Notes: generated by a model from the sequence alone, not told the origin. A stretch of 64,000 nt of DNA from Dendrolimus kikuchii (GCA_019925095.2 CM034406.1:8125388-8189387); one strand, 5' to 3'; positions 34,301 through 45,802 are shown, numbered from the stretch's first letter. Made by a program: numbers and translations.

Positions 34301-35904
34301 GCAATCGTCGAATTTTAGTAGCGCGCGACAGTGGACGAATCGTGTAAGCACAATAAAGCTAAGAATGCATAGCAAGCAACATTGCCATTTCCGCTTGCGA
34401 ATAAAGTGCAATATAGATTATTTACATGTCGGAAACCGGTCTGTCCTTTCTTCGCAAACGAAATATGCCTATCGGCGTTATAAGTTGCGTAAAACTGTAC
34501 AAGTATGTTTGTCGCGTGGTTGCACTAGTCTTTATTGTAATATCACTAATTTGCATCATCAGATTTGAAAAAAGGCGAGAAAATAGAGCCGGAGGACGTC
34601 CGCTTTAAGCAGACTGGTGACAACAAATATATTTGCTTGGTTCACTGTGATGTAAGTGTTTTTATTAATAGGAGGCACTCTATAGAGTTCTGTAACTCAA
34701 TGACAAACAGAAACACTTATGATTTGGTCATATCCATGTATTTATATGAATCAGAGCAATTTTTCTCAAAAATATTCTTTCATCGGAAAAGAGGTCTTTC
34801 ATAGATTTCATCATGTTTCATAGATGACATATAGTGATTCACATATATATGGAATTAAAGGTAGAAAAATAAATTAATGTATGTATATACATAGCTGTGT
34901 GTCGTTTAACACAATCGTATCGTTGTACAGATAAGTCATAATGAACTCTCTTAATGAATACATTAAATAAATATTCTCAAAACAAGTGATATAATATTTG
35001 CTTTCAAAGTCGTAAAAACCCACTCACTTTTGAACATGAAGCAGAAAATTCTGAATATATTCAAGTAGGTATAACCTAAAAGATATTCTGCACCAAATAA
35101 TATACAGATATTTCGGCATTACATTTCTTCCATTAGCATACTCTGGACTTAATGTACACTTACTACTTATTGTACAGTGGTATGAAGAGGTTCGTCACCT
35201 TAAAGTTGACTTTTGCTTGCACGTGTACAAGAAACAGTACTGCCGACATTTTAATAAATGTTACGTTTATAAAATATAAAAAAATTGAAAAAAGAAATTG
35301 CAATGTTGACAAAGACTGACACTGAGATTAAGAATAGGAAACAAAGAGGATATGAAAGGTTTAAAAAATATTCTATCTATCTTCTAAAAAACTTTTCTTA
35401 GACAAGATAGATCAAATAACTTTGATCTTAGTAATTTTAAAATTTATTGTCAAATAGTTAAACATAATTTTCTGTGTAACAGTCTGTGGTGTTTCTTAGT
35501 TTGAAAAGGTAACATGTGCTCGTGGAACGTTAAATGAATGATTTTAGAAACTAGTGCGCGAAGTGGAATAGAAAAAGTAGGAAAGCTGATCCTGGGCGTC
35601 GGAGTGAACGCTCCGGGATTTATCGCTCGGATGAGAATGATGATGATGCAGGAATTTCTTTTATTTAACAATACCTCATATACTTATTTTTAAGAGCATG
35701 AAAGCATTCGTCATGTCAAGATACAGCGATATACCGAGGAAGAACAAAATCCAGGACGAAGCAGCGAAATTTGGGTTCAAGAGTCGAGGTGGCAAATCTT
35801 ATTTGTACCAGGGTCACCACTGGATGCCTATAGGCGAAGCGGACGACATAGAGTTTCGCCTACCACCACAGCATGCGGCGAGATATCACGTTTATGGCTA
35901 TTGA
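31321..35904 (+). CDS. Secreted lipocalin-like protein, paralogue 4 (4 exons)
   Basis: My splicing: exon 1 31321-31584 (gtaagg), exon 2 33229-33385 (gtgagt), exon 3 34563-34651 (gtaagt), exon 4 35695-35904; phases 0, 1, 0; 239 aa. Residues about 8-26 are the signal peptide ('IMLLILLMVITSVTAA'). The core is 'SCEEFSRYARFNPYSVTDEY' then 'WFVFYYWAPP'. Exon 2 has 'VPVNWTAKIVILKDMYNV'. Exon 3 ends 'YICLVHCD' and exon 4 continues 'SMKAFVMSRYSDIPRK' then 'IQDEAAKFGFKSRGG', aligning well with paralogue 1 exon 3 and paralogue 2 exon 4. The C-terminal tail is His/Tyr-rich. AATAAA lies at 36035. Intron 1 holds a SINE and intron 2 a Helitron-like element. Same inferred role as its neighbours; ligand unknown. 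Confidence 0.74.
32718..32995 (-). mobile_element. tRNA-derived SINE in intron 1 of paralogue 4
   Basis: The minus strand starts with a tRNA-like head: an A-box-like 'tggctagcgcacg' and a B box 'gggttcgatcc'. It ends in '..agcagtgggatatttatagg'. It matches 48971-49293 along its length. This is a SINE, not a tRNA gene: no acceptor stem or full cloverleaf. Confidence 0.75.
33533..33797 (+). mobile_element. Helitron-like element in intron 2 of paralogue 4
   Basis: Starts 'tctatactattctatactct' after A and ends 'gggcacagttag' before T. The internal 'tggaccgattttgacgac' and 'cacgcgggtgaagtcgcggg' are typical of the lepidopteran Helitron-like family. 265 bp, non-coding. Confidence 0.6.
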
Positions 35905-36289
35905 TCGTTGTTACAAAGTTTACAATATATTGTGGTTAAAAGGCTGTTTGAAGTGACGTTTTGAAAATGTTTCAAGATTAAAGTTTCAAATTAGCAGAAA
36001 AATGGATAACTAATAAACCATGTACAATATTACAAATAAAAAGAATATACATCCCTAGATAACTCTTCAAAAAAATGACACTTGAAACAAATAGCTTTTC
36101 ACCCCTCGTAGCCCTCATAAAATATCTTGTACTTAGTAACGACAATAATATATCGTTTCTGATGTACTTACTTACAATACAGACAATTTGCAGCGTTGCC
36201 TGACCATTATATTGTTATCTATAGTAATTTAATTAAATATGTACGTTGCTAGCCTTCTCGGCACTGTACCTGTAAATGACATTGATATG
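35905..36289. other. 3' flank of paralogue 4
   Basis: AT-rich, with the poly(A) signal AATAAA at 36035-36040. No further gene seen. Confidence 0.5.
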
Positions 36290-36420
36290 AGCCTATATTA
36301 TAAATGCGAACGTGAGTTTATTTGCTACGCTTTCACGTTTTAACTACTCAACAGATCGTCACGAAATTTTATATACACGCTGTCAGATAAGGACATAGGG
36401 TACCTTTTATCCAGAAAAAG
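36290..36420 (+). mobile_element. Helitron-like fragment
   Basis: 'tattataaatgcgaacgtga' and 'caacagatcgtcacgaaatt' are the 5' part of a Helitron-like element. The 3' end is missing. Confidence 0.5.
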
Positions 36421-36519
36421 TACTGTTCTCGAAGGATTGACGAATATTGCACTGTTGCAATTCAATAACAAATTCATCCTCATGGTAAAGATAATGACAA
36501 TATAAAATGCAATTCATAC

Positions 36520-36825
36520 CAAATCCGCCGACTCGCCGATACAGTCCGCCGACACAACCCGGCGCCCTATATGATAATAATAATGTCGGTAATAAGCACC
36601 CGCGCGTGTTGTCCGCTGACATGTTTGCGGCATGTCGGCGGCTTGTGTAAGCAAGCGCTCAGTCCCGGTAACACTCAAGCTGCAGTAATGTGCTGTATTT
36701 TTTGTTCCTTATCTCGAGTCGCCGACAAAGTTTTGCAACTTACAATGAGTGAAGCCGCCAACTAGCCCGCCGACAAAAAGTTGCTGGTATAGGTCGGCTG
36801 ATCGGCGGTGGCTTTGGTGTGTATT
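36520..36825. repeat. CGGCGG-rich inverted-repeat element (candidate MITE)
   Basis: The outer ends are inverted: 'ccaaatccgccgactcgccg' at the left and the reverse complement of 'gatcggcggtggctttgg' at the right. Inside, 'gtcggcgg' or its complement recurs about ten times. It is far more GC-rich than its surroundings. The short frames over it are incidental. Confidence 0.5.
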
Positions 36826-38057
36826 GCGCTTAAGATGGGTAGTTCCTACTTCGCTACATGGGATAGAAAAAAAACCTGAATGGATTGACAAAACCTGTAT
36901 TAACGCGAGCGAAGCCGAGGACCAAAGCCGGTACTAGTAGTAGCAGTAATATAACTAATAGGCCAAATATAATTAAGTTTTTATAAGTTTTAATTTCTTC
37001 ATTGTATTAGTTTATAACACATTAGCACTAGAAATATGTTTTGAGTAATAAGAAGGTGATTGAGTTTTAGTTATTAAAACAAGAACGGGTTGCTAACGCC
37101 AACTGAGGTTATAGAGTGTGCTACGAGACGAGTTACGTTTTTCACGATGCAACTGCAATTTTTTAGTATTTTTCCTTTATGCCTATAGTCAACCTTATAA
37201 TCCACCGGCGAATGAAAAGAGGAAGTTAATATTAGAGTCCCACGAGGATTATATTCAATTAGATTATTCAAACAGGCGTCTATTACCCGTATTAATATTT
37301 AAGTCTATTGTTCTAACAGTTGCTCAGGGGCGTTCTGAACGATTCCAATGTAATTAGATGTATTTAGTATTTCACACCTTTTACTAGCAAATTTCTAACT
37401 ACAGACATATAAAGTTTTTCATTAAATGCTACACATGACCCGTGTATAATCATTTTTGGGATTCCACAGTCGACTGACAAAAACAGTCACCCAATCGTAC
37501 TGTTTGTCTGAGTCACGTTACTCAGAGATTGGCACTGATTGCATATTTGGAAATAAAGTGTGGTCTGTGTATCTATCTATATAATTCTGCGCAAATAAGT
37601 AAATAGACAAACAAATTTAAACTGAAAATTAGGGTTTATTTGTATTTAAATAAAATATTATGTTATTTAGAACAGTTACTGAAATAACATAACCAATATT
37701 GAGTAGATAGATAACTTTTCATTGCACTTAGCATTTCACTAAAAATGAAAAGAAAAATTAACAATAACTTAAAGTATATACACCGGACAGTCTTATCGGT
37801 ATATAATAATAGTATAATTTTATACTTTTCTATACTAAATGCCAAAACTATGCGAGCGAAGCTGAATAACCGAATAACTAAAAAATTACTACAGGACATA
37901 CAAAGATACATGCATAAGGATGTCAAAATAAAATTAGCTCTCTATATGGTTACTTTTTTAAACATAAAAAAATAACTTTGTTTGTTAGCACTCTAGTGAA
38001 GTTAATAATCATCTTGACAATATTTAATACGCATATTTTTTTTATTTTTTATTGCAG
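36826..38057. other. Spacer with one weak exon candidate
   Basis: 37188-37357 follows a good acceptor ('tttatgcctatag') and stays open to a TAG ('QPYNPPANEKRKLILESH...'), but it has no partner exon and no family. The rest is AT-rich. The 76-codon frame at 37745 is unassigned. Confidence 0.25.
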
Positions 38058-38235
38058 GAGTTCAGCAGGCAGGCAGACGGCCCACTTGATGGAAAGCGGT
38101 TACCATCGCCTATAGACATTTGCAAAACCAAAGGTGCTACAAATGCGCTGCTGCTCTCTTAAGGGAGACTGGAACCTGGTCACTAATGCCGGAAGACAAC
38201 TCAAGGTTGTTATGGTTATAACATACCTAGTCTTG
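38058..38235 (+). repeat. Dispersed family B, copy 2
   Basis: 'ttcagcaggcaggcagacgg', 'gatggaaagcggttaccatc' and 'gggagactggaacctgg' match the copies at 622 and 40311. Confidence 0.7.
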
Positions 38236-38342
38236 TCATAAATATTGTAACAAAGAAAAAAAAAATCTATTGCAAATAACATTTATAAGTTAAGTGTGTT
38301 AGTTTAATATATTAATATAAAACAATTTAAAACATAAAAATC

Positions 38343-39173
38343 TTATTCGATGTGGCCTTCATTGGTTGCAATACAGTCCTTTAAAAGTTGAGGCCAGTTA
38401 TCAATAGAAGCACGCACTCTTTCCATGGGAAAATTCTTCATTGCCAATCGTATGGATTGTTTTAGGGACTCCAAATTATCATAGCGTTTAGAGCAAGCCG
38501 TACTCTCTAAAACTGACCATAAATCATAATCCAGCGAATTAAGATCGAGACTAGACGACGGCCAGTGTTCAGCTCTGATGAAGTCCGAAACGTTCGTTTC
38601 CAACCAAGACTGCGTGGATCGAGCTTTATGACCCGGCGCCGAGTCTTGCTGGAAGGACCATTCTTGGTTATTGAACATGGTGTTGTTAAGGGGCTTAACT
38701 ACCTTCTCAAGAATGGTATCTTGATACACTTGTGCCGATATTTTGATACCTTTTTCACAAAAATATGGCTCAGTCACTCCTTCATAACTAACACCTCACC
38801 AAACCATAACTGTAGACGGATAATGCCCACGTTGCACTCTGTCGACTAATTGAAAAGCTTCCTTAGAGCTTTGAGCATAAATACGGTCATTTTGTTTGTT
38901 AAAATGTTGCTTAATTGTAAAAATTTTCTCATCCATAAACAAAATTTTTCTGTGACCTCCCTTTGCGTACCGCTTCAGTAGTTGTTTCGATTTTACCACC
39001 CTATTCTTTTTTAAATTATGAGTTAAGAAATGACCAGTGCGTCTCTCATAGGCTGCAAGTCCTAAGTCATATTTTAAAATACGCGACATGGTTCTAAGTG
39101 ATATCTTCATCTCCCGAGAAAAGGGGATAGTTTGAGTACGAATCGAATTTATCGTCATAAAAATATTGGTCAT
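38343..39173 (-). pseudogene. DD37D mariner (maT-like) transposase, one in-frame stop
   Basis: A single minus frame runs from 39173 to 38343 with one TGA at 38796-38798, directly after 'STVMVW'. The first catalytic Asp is in 'ILFMDEKIF', the second in 'FQQDSAPGH' and the third in 'SLDYDLW'. I count 37 residues between the last two Asp, hence DD37D. The C-terminus ('WPQLLKDCIA', 'NEGHIE') looks complete. The N-terminal helix-turn-helix half is not visible upstream, and I cannot find terminal inverted repeats. Beyond the stop codon and 5' truncation it is well preserved. Confidence 0.82.
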
Positions 39174-40124
39174 AAAAATACGTATTTACGCGAGAGAACA
39201 AGCCTACAGTAAGCTACATAACAAAATGCAAATTTCAAGCATTAGTCAGTCTAAGCATAAAACACTACGATCATAATCCAGCGACGTGGCCTCAAAAAGC
39301 GATTAGGCTCACAGAATGGGCATATTCAGTTTAGTTTACAGCGACATTTACTATCTAGACTCTTTAATAGCTAGGAAGCGGCGAATGGCAAAGAACCCAT
39401 CGGCCATTACAATATTATGTACGATGCGTTAACCCGTCCACCGGGGGAATAAATTTTATAATTTATGGGATATTTTCTGTGATGGCAACCTCTCATCTGG
39501 CTAAGTTAAGGTGTATGAGTTTTTAATTTTTTTCTAGGAGTTTGTTTTACTAAACAATCTTGTTTCGTTTCTAATATATTTAATCGTTCCTGATCAGTAA
39601 AAATGAAGCGTTAAAATAATAACGTTGATTATCTAATACAATTTTATTGCATTAACTCCAGTTTTATATAATAAAAGAAATGAATGTTGTATTTTATTCA
39701 TTAACATTTTATGAAATTAAAAATAATTTAGTTGATTGGCTACAAAAATTAAATATTTGGGATATTCGACACTTTAGTGGAACATTTAAATATACATAAG
39801 TTTATTTGAATTTAAGTTAATAAATAATATGTACACGGTTGATTGAAGACTGACGCGATGAATTGAATGAAATGTCGTAACGCGGCCAGCGTTTAGAGAA
39901 CGTTCCCAACTGACGGTGATTTGGGACCTATTTATTATTTGTAATTGCTGTAGGATGTATTATTATTTGTATATTTTAAGTCTGCGTGTTTAATGTGAAT
40001 GTGAATTTTAATTATAAAAAACAATACATTTGTAAATGGACAAATTGAGAAATTTGTTTATTTAATTACACATAATTGTTAATATTTAAATAAAGATTCT
40101 TTAAATGTTCATTTGTAGGTAAAC
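39174..40124. other. AT-rich spacer
   Basis: No gene or recognised repeat. Confidence 0.4.
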
Positions 40125-40480
40125 GGACGAACGTTTCACTTGGTAGTAGGAGGTTACCGTCGCCCATGGACATCTGCAACACTATAGGAGCCGATGGATT
40201 GCCTACCTCGTTTTCACTTTATATGTTTATGCCCCTTTTGAAGAACCCTATATTGTAGCGCTCTGGGAAATGCTGTGGGAGACTTTTAATGCATGAGTTC
40301 TTTCTGGTGACAGGTAGGCGACCCACTCGATGGAAAGTGGTTGCCATCGCCTGTGGACATTAATTGTAACACCAAAAGTGCTACAGCTCTCTAAAGGGCA
40401 ACTGGAACCTGACCACTAATACCCGAACACGAATCAAGGTTGTTATGGCGGCATACCCTAGACTGGGTGGTAGCCATAGC
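40125..40480 (+). repeat. Two dispersed family B copies
   Basis: 40125-40200 (truncated) and 40311-40480 (fuller: 'gatggaaagtggttgccatc', 'gggcaactggaacctgacc'), in the same orientation about 110 bp apart. Confidence 0.65.
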
Positions 40481-41214
40481 CATCCATTAATTATAGTTAA
40501 ACAGTAATTAAAATGATTTATATATATATTATTGAAGAGAGTGCGCCGTATAGGGTGGAGGAACGAGATGGAATGCTACTCCGTCTTAAAGGAAGATGTT
40601 CTCGCGAGGCTATTGCTATACCTCGCAGGCCTAGGCCCATTTATCATTGTTGGAAATTTTGTATATATTCTTTGAACGTTTCGGGAATCGTTTGTGATCT
40701 CAATTGTTGTACAGCGCCATCTATTGGCTTGTAAGTGTTCCACTACATTATTATATTTTAATAATGACATGGTATTTGAACTCCTACTCTTTTATATGAA
40801 CATTGTTTCAGAATTTATTGTGACATGTGTCAACTACCCTTTCAAAATTTGTGCAATTTTCTCCGCAAATTTAAATGACTTAATAATAAAATCAATAATT
40901 AATGTCCTTATGGTTTTTCAAGACTTGACTGATGACACCCCACACGTTTGTAAAATGAAGAAGTAACTTTGAAAGTCACGTAAATTATCGAGTTACTCTT
41001 CTTTTGGTTTTTTCACGATTTATGAGTTTAAAATATTAAAAAAGAATGAAGACGTAATCTCATCAAATTGAAGACTCACTTAATAAATTCTTTTTCAGTG
41101 TTGCACGTTCTAAAAATATCTTTTAAATAATAGACGGTCATAAATCACAAAGCGAATCGGAGAAAATAGAAAGTATTATTTAATATTTATTTTTCAATTT
41201 TCATGTTCTTTAAA
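40481..41214. other. Spacer, no gene recognised
   Basis: Frames at 40513-40734 and 40694-40966 (+) show no motif, signal or splice context. Confidence 0.4.
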
Positions 41215-41565
41215 ACAGTTTTTAAAGTGAAACTTCTTTAGGATCGTTGTGATTTGAAACTGGATGAAACGAAAAAGCGACACTAAAAAGATATAAAGAC
41301 ATAAATCTATAGGACTAAGCCCGCAAGAGAATGAGATAGAATACATTATATTTAATAATTTAAACACTATAACCATGTAGATGGAGTTGAAAATGTTTTG
41401 AAGTTTTTTTAATACTTAAAATTTCGTGTCTTAAAGCTTAAATATGTTATAACGATATATATATGAAATGTGACGTCATGGAATTTAGAATCCCTCCCAC
41501 CCCTTGTCACACTTTGTTTCACTTCTACTGCGTTTGAACTGCAGAAACACACATTTTTTATATTC
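41215..41565 (+). repeat. Dispersed family D, copy 3
   Basis: Nearly collinear with 18570-18935. It keeps the 'gatttgaaactggatgaaac' and 'atgtgacgtcatgg' blocks. Confidence 0.7.
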
Positions 41566-42649
41566 AAAGGTCTCTTAAGTAAAATTAAACGAAAAAGAAT
41601 GACTTTTTGATTGTGTGACCCCATCTAGACATTAGTTGGATTAAGAGTTTTATAGTGTTTTTTATTTAAAAGTTATCATTCACAGTGTCCTTCACTAATG
41701 TAATCACTAAATCATACTTTTTAAAAGATCAAACTCCCAACTTATAATAGTCGTGGTTAAGGAATACTCAAAAATATTTTCTCTGCCGCAATTACGAGTC
41801 AAAAGCAGCCTATTAGCAGTCCAAAAGAACAAATCAACACGTGATTGGAAGTTTGTTGGTTACTCATTACAAGTATGACTAATTAACATTGTGGATCTCA
41901 AATAGTTGCCCGGGGCACGGGAGCCATTCATCTTGGCGAAGCAGTGACGTGCGTGGATGATCGATTGCGCCATCGTGTCGTTTGACCCTCAACTATCATT
42001 ATTTTTTCAGACATTCAATGACGTTAGCCATATGTTATAGATACCTATGTTTATATTTTAGCTATTTTACCTGTATTTCGTGCGCATTTATTTTATAAGG
42101 TGCGGCTTCATCTGCGAAAGTCTTACAGATATAGGCCGTTTCACGCAGATATGGTGGTGGGTTTAATGCATTGTGTTGCGACATTGTTAATGACATTAAA
42201 TATTGACAGATAAATTACGTATAACGTATAATGTATTAAGGTGACTATGCGTTAACGGTGTTATTTTTTAACGCTTTAAATAAGACGCATTCGGCTACAG
42301 TGTACATCTTTAACACTAACGCAGGTGCGGCCGTATCATTACACTATACATGAACCCACCTGTTAATTATTTATTTAATATGGTATACAAACAAATTACA
42401 ATAAATTAAAATTATATTAATAAGTAGGTACATCGTATTGAGCTTGATTGTAACCCAAAAAATAGATAAACACAACAAAGTTACGATAATGTTATTGTTT
42501 AATAAGTATTAGAAGGGTTTGTTAACGATAATCATGGGTACAAGTTATATACGCATTATAAAACTCTTATTTTGAAATTGTTAATACTAATTTATTAAAT
42601 TTAGTATGCAATTTTTGACATATATCCAAATGAAGACAGTGTATTACCT
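41566..42649. other. AT-rich spacer
   Basis: No gene. 41905-41985 is slightly GC-richer without identity. Confidence 0.4.
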
Positions 42650-43690
42650 ATATGTAGGACAATATCTTTTTTTTAAAATTTATTTATCTATATTAAAAAT
42701 TTACATCATAAATACAAATAAGCACCACTTAAACCTATGAGGTTTGCGTGTGATGCAACACACCCTCGCAATTTAAAATTTTAGGAAAAAAATAAAATAA
42801 AAATAAAAACTTGTACATCCATATTCACATGTAACTAGTCACATCGTATGTGCAGATAACATGCGTAGTCACGAACGTTAATACAAATAGGCTGTCACTG
42901 CAATTTTTCTAAATAATAGTTTTATAATTTCCGTTTTATATTTTTGTCATTTAAAGTTTCTCTTAGTGAAGTGGGCAATTGATTAATTAATTTGGGTATT
43001 ATGTAGTTTGCAGTGTTCTTGCCATAGTGGTTATTGTGGGGTGGGATGGTTAATGTCTGTTTTGAGATTAATCTTGTGTGTGTTTTGTGTCGTTTTCTTA
43101 TTTGTGATTCTTGGTTTTTAAAGTGGTTTTCTTTAAGTATCATATATTCTGTTTTCGTTTGTATTGGTAGGACTCCACAGTGTCGGAATAGTAAACTGTC
43201 TTAGTTCCGGTATCGAACCTTAATGTTATGTGGCACGATGACTTTTAGTATACGGAGTTGAAGAGCGTAAATATTATTTATGTATGTTTTGATGTCCTTC
43301 CGTAACTGCTTAGCCCATATGCCACTATGGAGTCTACCATGGCGTTATATATTAGAAGCCTCATTTTAAATGGAATTTTATTTTTAAGTATACCTATTTT
43401 AGCTAAGATAGCTCTTAGTTTGGTGCAGACCTTATCTATATGTATACCCCAGGTGAGTTTATTGTCGAAAGTTAATCCTAGATATTTATAAAATTTAACT
43501 ACTTCTATGACTTTACAGTTGCATGTGTGGCGTTGTGTGTTGTGCAGGCAAGTGTGGTCGTGTCCTTTGAGTTTGGTTTCGTAGCTTATCTTGTTGTGTG
43601 CTGAGTGTATGTGAAGTAGTTTTGTTTTTTGTGTATTTAGGTAGTATTTATTATAGAGTTATAGTAAGATTTGGTGTTTCTATATGTTTG
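42650..43690 (-). mobile_element. Jockey-like non-LTR retrotransposon, 3' half, degraded
   Basis: On minus, 'VVKFYKYLGLTFDNKLTW' and 'AMVDSIVAYGLSSYGRT' are the thumb-side blocks of a Jockey/CR1-type reverse transcriptase. Downstream the open frame 43143-42922 has 'NYIIPKLINQLPTSLRE', the usual C-terminal end. Several frameshifts and stops break it. The 3' UTR runs to about 42650. Confidence 0.72.
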
Positions 43691-43809
43691 TAGTGTAAAA
43701 TGTATTAACTACACTCAAGAAGAAGAAAACCTCGTAGTAGATTTCCAAATAGGTGGATTAACAGGGCCCCAGATCTTCTATTACAATAGTGATAGAATGG
43801 CCGATCACT

Positions 43810-43965
43810 AGAATATCACCAGTCATGCTATACGGGTCAGAATGTTGGACAACTAAAGTGATAACCCAACGTCTCCACTCAGCTGAAACGAGAATGTTAA
43901 GATGGATGTGTGGTGATAATACAAGAATGGATAAAGTAAGAAATGAGTGTATAAAAGGGGATCTT
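43810..43965 (+). mobile_element. RTE-like LINE remnant
   Basis: Reads 'MLYGSECWTTKVITQRLHS' then 'AETRMLRWMCGDNTRMDKVR', the conserved block after RTE reverse transcriptase. Sense-oriented relative of 1265-1610 and 24600-24960. No complete ORF. Confidence 0.7.
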
Positions 43966-44261
43966 TGAAAAAATTGAGAGTTAAAGTTGTTGTACTCTCG
44001 ACCTATTTACTTCCTTAATTGTTCTTAATTTAACTTAGACTATGTATACAGAAACCATATCGTTTACGTGATATGCACACCAGTATTCTAATCATTATTA
44101 AATAATATATTTACACGTTTATGAGATTGGCCATTTTTGATCATATAGAAAATTGCCAAATCTTATAGACACCTCTAAAACTGATATGTACGAGTATTAT
44201 CTGTATTTACATAGCATCACGTTTATCTATTGACCATGGTAATAGAATCTAGACCATAGAA

Positions 44262-44335
44262 ATGTGACGTAATAAGGCCCATATCCAGCAGTGGACTACC
44301 AATTGCTAACGACGCCTATATTTATGAAATGCATC
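44262..44335 (+). mobile_element. SINE 3' tail
   Basis: 'aataaggcccatatccagca' + 'gtggacta' matches the 3' end of the SINE at 48971-49293 in the opposite orientation. Confidence 0.45.
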
Positions 44336-44516
44336 TAAATGACAGATAATTTTAATCCCCACTCTAAATCCTTCATAAAACTTAAAAATAAGGAAACTAA
44401 TATTAACAATACAATGGTTTGCTTATTAGGTACTAACATACAAGAAAGATTTCTTATGATACCAATCTACGGATCTAAAATAAATATAAGCATAAATAAT
44501 TAAATGTAATATAATT

Positions 44517-44712
44517 AGTTTTTGCCCGTGGTTTCGTGTCTCGCGTTAATGTTATCCCACGGGAACAGTAAATTTTTCCGGGCTAAAAAGTAGCCTATGT
44601 GCTGTACCAAACTAATCTATCTCTGTGTCAAATTCCATTCAGATTCATTCTGCCGTTCTGGTGTGATTCAGCAAGAAACATCCATCCGGACTTTCGCATT
44701 TATAATATTATA
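44517..44712 (-). mobile_element. Helitron-like fragment
   Basis: The minus strand begins near 'taatattataaatgcgaaag' and ends 'ccacgggcaaaaactaa', with 'ttagcccggaaaaattta' inside, typical of the family. Confidence 0.5.
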
Positions 44713-44736
44713 ATTATATAGAGAGAGAATTATATA

Positions 44737-44826
44737 GCAAGTGAGGTGTGTAAGAATAAGCCTGAATGGTGCTCTGTCGATCGTGCTTACCCCGCAAGGG
44801 AACTCGCGTGAAGTTATGTATGTATA
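44737..44826 (+). mobile_element. LINE family E 3' fragment, diverged
   Basis: 'gcaagtgaggtgtgtaagaa' to 'gggaactcgcgtgaagttatg'. 'taattatatag' occurs on both sides and may be the TSD. Confidence 0.6.
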
Positions 44827-44889
44827 ATTATATAGAAAAGATCCGCACCGCATTCTTGCAAAAAACGCGTTAACTTTAGAAAAAACACA

Positions 44890-45260
44890 ACACAAATCTT
44901 CTTTAAAAGTGTCATCACTATCTACACAAAAAATACGTGATTGTGTAGGGACATCAAAAGTGCGACACTGCGCGGTGATATGTGTGAGTGGGGACAGTGA
45001 AACGCACCGGGCGACTTAACAATTGTCACACTAACAGCGACTATACGTAATTCATTAGTCGTTATAAGACCGCGATTATCATAAAACTCTAGTAGAAAAT
45101 AATCTCGGACCCGAATAAATATGCCACACGGAAATTTAGTATCGAAAGTTTTAAGGGACGGGGTCCCGCTGGGCGCAAAGAGCCCGCGCGTCGGCCGTGG
45201 CGCTACAACACTCATTTTTTATAGGTAACCCCTAAAAATATACATATATTTTTTGACTGT
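44890..45260. other. GC-richer segment, identity unknown
   Basis: For example 'cactgcgcggtgatatgtg' and 'gagcccgcgcgtcggccgtg'. A 97-codon minus frame (44922-45215) has no recognised motif. It could be a promoter-proximal host segment or an unrecognised repeat. Confidence 0.3.
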
Positions 45261-45579
45261 CATCGGGAACTAATTTCGTGAGGTTTTTTGTGGTTTTTCT
45301 TGTTAATAATTATTTTGTAAAGCGCCGCTTTGGAACGGGTCTTTTCTACTCGTAGATAGGTCACTCGCCCTGTGAGTTTGTACCTCGTAATGTATGTGAT
45401 ATATTATGTTTTCACATAGCCAATAGATTAAAAGGGTATCTATGAAAGCTTTTATTGTCAGGTGCATAAGCTTGTACCGTTTAAGTAAAATAATAAATAT
45501 ATTTCCTAAAAGAATATAACTCATTCTTTATGACTACATTGAATAGCAGCTAAATAAGAAACAAACAATTTTCTTTGAA

Positions 45580-45789
45580 TAATAAAACTACGTTTTAACG
45601 GTTTTAAGCGGGGTAATTTTATTTGATTTTGGTTTTTCCACACTTGACTTCTTTGTCTTCCGTGATCACGGCCACTGAAAAGTGGCCCAAACGTCGCAAA
45701 AACCAAAATCAAATAAAATTACCGCGCTTAAAACCGTTAAAACGTAGTTTTATTATGTATACAAGTTGCGAAAACTTAAGAAAATATTA
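45580..45789 (+). mobile_element. Mini Penelope-like insertion (fold-back) with 13-bp TSD
   Basis: Flanked by 'aattttctttgaa' (45567-45579 and 45790-45802). Arms 45580-45639 and 45696-45755 are inverted copies of about 60 bp (about 57-58 matches), with a 56-bp spacer carrying one hammerhead-like motif. The right arm continues 34 bp further ('gtatacaagttgcg..'). The same terminal sequences bound the large Penelope element at 57161-59900. Confidence 0.78.
45658..45699 (+). ncRNA. Hammerhead-like motif, inactive-looking copy
   Basis: Layout UUCC-GUGAUCA-stem II-'caaac'-GUC as in the other copies, but the G of the GAAA box is C here and the 3' stem I strand is 'gcaa' rather than 'ggaa'. Likely not catalytic. 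Confidence 0.4.
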
Positions 45790-45802
45790 AATTTTCTTTG
45801 AA

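Noticed and set aside
35176..35281. Alternative last exon of paralogue 4 (after 'cttattgtacag', open to TAA)
   Set aside because: It lacks the family C-terminal block, whereas 35695-35904 continues the frame and matches the DEAAKFGF-type block of the paralogues.
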